Both the position numbers and the translations under genes were made by a program. From Rickettsia conorii (GTDB lineage: Bacteria > Pseudomonadota > Alphaproteobacteria > Rickettsiales > Rickettsiaceae): a DNA stretch of 64,000 bases. The stretch is from the NCBI GenBank assembly GCA_020726135.1, contig DYTE01000004.1, forward strand, positions 1-64,000, read 5' to 3'. Below, piece after piece: positions 61,551 through 64,000 of the stretch (position 1 is its first letter; every line of letters begins with the position of its first letter). Under the pieces are notes generated by a model. That model saw nothing but the letters and a program-made list of their open reading frames with translations. It was not told where the DNA came from and made no database searches.

Positions 61551-62234
61551 ATGAACCAATTAAAACATTTAGCTATTATTATGGATGGTAATGCTAGATG
61601 GGCAGCATTACGTAATTTATGTCCAAATTCTGGTCATGCGCAAGGAGCTAAAACACTTAAAGAAATTGTACCGCATTTAATTGATTATAATATTGAATAT
61701 GTTACTGCTTTTGCATTTTCTTCAGAAAATTGGAAAAGACCTAAAGATGAGGTAGATAATTTGTTTAAATTGTTACTAGAATTTTTAACAGATGAATTGG
61801 AAAATCTTCATAAGATGGGTGTACGTGTTAAGATTATTGGAAGAATTAATAAAATTCCTCAAGTTTGTTATGATGCAATTCAAAATGCAATTAACTACAC
61901 AGAGAATAATAAAAAAATTACTATAAATATAGCATTAAGTTATAGTGCTCAAGAAGAAATTATAGATGCATGTAATCAACTTATTAAAGAACAAAAAATT
62001 ATAGATATAGAAAATTTTAAATATTATTTATATGATTCAGAAATGCCAAATGTTGATTTATTAATAAGAACAGGCAAGTCACATAGAATTAGTAATTTTT
62101 TATTATGGCAAATTGCTTATGCAGAATTATTTTTCTTAGATAAATATTGGCCTGATTTTAACAAAGATGATTTAAAGGAAATATTACATGATTACAAATC
62201 CAGACAAAGAAATTTCGGAGCAAGAAAAATCTAA
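61551..62234 (+). CDS. uppS: Undecaprenyl diphosphate synthase
   Basis: Makes the C55 lipid carrier for envelope polysaccharides from farnesyl-PP and IPP. The 227-residue product begins MNQLKHLAIIMDGNARWA with the catalytic Asp and Asn, then FAFSSENWKRP and DLLIRTGKSHRISNFLLWQIAYAELFF. The upstream in-frame start at 61473 would add a membrane-like extension not seen in the family, so ATG 61551 is used. The GG of the usual RTGGE is replaced by GK. It overlaps cdsA by 47 bases. Confidence 0.93.
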   Translation: MNQLKHLAIIMDGNARWAALRNLCPNSGHAQGAKTLKEIVPHLIDYNIEYVTAFAFSSENWKRPKDEVDNLFKLLLEFLTDELENLHKMGVRVKIIGRINKIPQVCYDAIQNAINYTENNKKITINIALSYSAQEEIIDACNQLIKEQKIIDIENFKYYLYDSEMPNVDLLIRTGKSHRISNFLLWQIAYAELFFLDKYWPDFNKDDLKEILHDYKSRQRNFGARKI

Positions 62235-62868
62235 TTTATATTTACGTTTTATCTCAGGACTATCTATTGTTGCAATATTTGTAATATCTATATTATGGTA
62301 TAAAATATTATTCACTATTATCATGATAATTGTTGCATCTTGTATGTTTTACGAGTGGCTTTGCATGACAAAATTTGATATATATTTCACATTTCTTGGA
62401 ATTATAATCATATTACCATCGATAATTTCTCTTATATTAATAAATAATTATAATCATTATATTTTAATAAATTATTTTACAATCATTTGGTCTGTAGATA
62501 CTTTTGCAATGATAGGTGGGAAAACTATTGGAGGAGTTAAGTTAGCAGCTAAAATTAGTCCTAACAAAACATGGAGTGGTTTTTTTATAGGGATAATATC
62601 ATCAGCGATTATGAGTTTGTTAGTGTCTAAAATATTGGAATATTATTTTGATTTTAACTTTATATCAAACAAATTAGAATTATTTATTTATGCTATAGTA
62701 ATAGGAATTATATCTCAGATTAGTGACTTATTCATATCTCATTTTAAACGTAAATTTCATATTAAAGATACTGGAAATATAATACCAGGTCATGGAGGAA
62801 TGTTAGATAGATTCGATAGTATAATATTAACGGCTCCAATCCAACTTGTTATTTTATATTACATGTAA
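62188..62868 (+). CDS. cdsA: Phosphatidate cytidylyltransferase
   Basis: Makes CDP-diacylglycerol for all phospholipids. The 226-residue product has six to seven membrane helices and the C-terminal CDP-OH signature SHFKRKFHIKDTGNIIPGHGG followed by MLDRFDSIILTAPIQ. It is short for the family (usually about 265). It overlaps uppS, the usual gene order in alphaproteobacteria. Confidence 0.92.
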   Translation: MITNPDKEISEQEKSNLYLRFISGLSIVAIFVISILWYKILFTIIMIIVASCMFYEWLCMTKFDIYFTFLGIIIILPSIISLILINNYNHYILINYFTIIWSVDTFAMIGGKTIGGVKLAAKISPNKTWSGFFIGIISSAIMSLLVSKILEYYFDFNFISNKLELFIYAIVIGIISQISDLFISHFKRKFHIKDTGNIIPGHGGMLDRFDSIILTAPIQLVILYYM

Positions 62869-62943
62869 ATAACATAAACAATTTACTAGCTTTTATTAAA
62901 TTCTTTTGATATAAAGAATTATATAAAAATTATTTGAATAAAA

Positions 62944-63004
62944 CCGTTCTCTCCTACATAATTATTATCTTTGTTGTCGCATCCATAAATTAAGAGAGAA
63001 ACGG
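62944..63004 (+). repeat. Long-range inverted repeat before metG
   Basis: CCGTTCTCTC (62944-62953) pairs with GAGAGAAACGG (62994-63004) with one bulged base and a 40-base loop. It is in the 276-base gap between cdsA and metG, which otherwise shows no gene. Confidence 0.4.
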
Positions 63005-63144
63005 AAAAACTTTTAGGTAATGTTACTTATGCACTAATTATCTTTTTAAGTCAAAATATTATTAATAATAATTATGTTTTTCTTAAAAAAATATCTATAT
63101 TGCCTTATATATATGACATTTTGTCACAATTACTGATAAATCAC

Positions 63145-64000
63145 ATGAAAAAAAATTATTATATTACAACCCCTATATATTATGTAAATGATGTTCCTCA
63201 CATCGGACATGCTTATACTTCTATTGCATCTGATGTTATTGCTAGATTTAAAAGATTATCAGGTAATGATGTATTTTTTCTAACTGGCACAGATGAACAT
63301 GGACAAAAAGTTCAAAAATCTGCAGAAAAACAAGCTATTGAACCTCAAAAATTTGTTGATAAAAATGCTGAGATTTTTAAAAATTTAATGGTTAAAGCAA
63401 ATATATCAAATGATGATTTCATTAGAACTACAGAAGAACGTCATAAAATTATTGTAGAGTTAATTTGGAATAAATTATTAGATAGTGGTAATATATATAA
63501 AGGTAAATATGCTGGTTGGTATGCTCTACGTGATGAAGCTTTTTATAATGAATCAGAACTTGTGAATGGTGTCGCTCCTACTGGAGCAGAAGTTACATTT
63601 GTTGAAGAAGAAAGTTATTTTTTCAGTTTATCAAAATGGCAAGATAAATTATTAGAATTTTATGAAAAAAATCCAGATTTTATCTATCCCAAAACTAGGC
63701 GTAATGAAGTTATAAGTTTTGTAAAATCAGGTTTAACTGATTTATCCATATCTAGAACTAGCTTTAATTGGGGGATAAAAGTTCCAAATGATTCTAAACA
63801 TGTAATTTATGTATGGTTAGATGCTCTAACTAATTATTTATCAGCTTCGTATGATAATGATATTCTAAGTCCTAAAAAATGGCCATGTGACGTGCATGTT
63901 GTAGGTAAGGATATATTACGTTTCCATGCTATATATTGGCCAGCTTTTTTAATGGCTGCAAATATAGAATTACCAAAAACAATAATAGCTCATGGTTGGT
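63145..64000 (+). CDS. metG: Methionyl-tRNA synthetase, 5' part (runs off the window)
   Basis: MetRS charges both Met tRNAs. The visible 285 codons begin [24 protein letters not shown] with HIGH, continue with [16 protein letters not shown] and [18 protein letters not shown], and reach [12 protein letters not shown] and [16 protein letters not shown]. The connective-peptide region has no cysteine knuckle, so this is the zinc-free type common in alphaproteobacteria. The KMSKS motif and the anticodon-binding domain lie beyond the window. Confidence 0.93.
   Translation, partial: MKKNYYITTPIYYVNDVPHIGHAYTSIASDVIARFKRLSGNDVFFLTGTDEHGQKVQKSAEKQAIEPQKFVDKNAEIFKNLMVKANISNDDFIRTTEERHKIIVELIWNKLLDSGNIYKGKYAGWYALRDEAFYNESELVNGVAPTGAEVTFVEEESYFFSLSKWQDKLLEFYEKNPDFIYPKTRRNEVISFVKSGLTDLSISRTSFNWGIKVPNDSKHVIYVWLDALTNYLSASYDNDILSPKKWPCDVHVVGKDILRFHAIYWPAFLMAANIELPKTIIAHGW

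Noticed and set aside
62869-63144. T-box or other riboswitch before metG
   Set aside because: No T-box or SAM riboswitch core could be recognised; T-boxes are not expected in alphaproteobacteria.

Overview
The window is a very AT-rich, gene-dense stretch of a bacterial chromosome that looks like an obligate intracellular alphaproteobacterium of the order Rickettsiales, most likely Rickettsiaceae or a close relative. The diagnostic genes are two ATP/ADP translocases of the Tlc type, a Rickettsiales-style type IV secretion (rvh/vir) cluster with duplicated virB8 and virB9, a 17 kDa-antigen-type lipoprotein, a long eukaryote-like isoleucyl-tRNA synthetase, remnants of the alphaproteobacterial gene transfer agent (GTA), and a protein whose N-terminal half resembles rickettsial Sca4. 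The standard genetic code is used (TGA is a stop). No rRNA, CRISPR array or intact insertion sequence was seen. These assignments come from reading motifs and from memory of the families; no database search was run.

Layout. 1-3.5 kb: truncated PAP2 phosphatase, RNase J, an outer-membrane beta-barrel protein with a strong terminator. 3.6-11.3 kb: prfB (with a programmed +1 frameshift), ligA, uvrA, ssb and a lipoprotein-like hydrolase. 11.4-14.5 kb: a DUF2125-like protein and Tlc-1. 14.7-18.3 kb: two long coiled-coil proteins. 18.5-29.6 kb: housekeeping genes rpmB, rpmE, polA, ileS and mfd, with a small charged protein among them. 29.6-31.2 kb: another coiled-coil protein that shares its whole promoter/leader with the one at 18.3 kb. 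31.3-38.6 kb: the T4SS locus, one strand virB7-B8-B9(short)-B10-B11-D4 and the opposite strand virB8-virB9(full). 38.6-42.5 kb: GTA remnants (terminase, head-tail adaptor, DUF3168, DUF2460, DUF2163) with a broken HEPN-type gene between terminase and adaptor. 42.6-53.9 kb: a CAT-anticodon tRNA, Tlc-2, the Sca4-like protein, MrpF, tadA, a cation efflux protein, the 17 kDa antigen, pntA-1, two lineage-specific proteins that share a domain and flank tRNA-fMet, and a DMT transporter. 53.9-64 kb: lolD/lolC, tRNA-Arg, an AsmA-like protein, rimM, queH, an MFS transporter, uppS, cdsA and the start of metG.

How it fits together. The import (Tlc, MFS, DMT), secretion (VirB/D4) and surface (beta-barrel, 17 kDa lipoprotein, Lol) genes describe a cell living inside a host cell on host nucleotides. 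The lineage-specific coiled-coil and Sca4-like proteins interspersed around the T4SS are the natural candidates for secreted host-interaction proteins. The observations most worth a second look are the Sca4-like protein with a rewired tyrosine/proline-rich C-terminus, the duplicated promoter/leader shared by two coiled-coil genes about 11 kb apart, the swapped arrangement of full and truncated VirB9, the translationally coupled GTA tail genes beside a dead HEPN gene, and an initiator tRNA with U1:A72.
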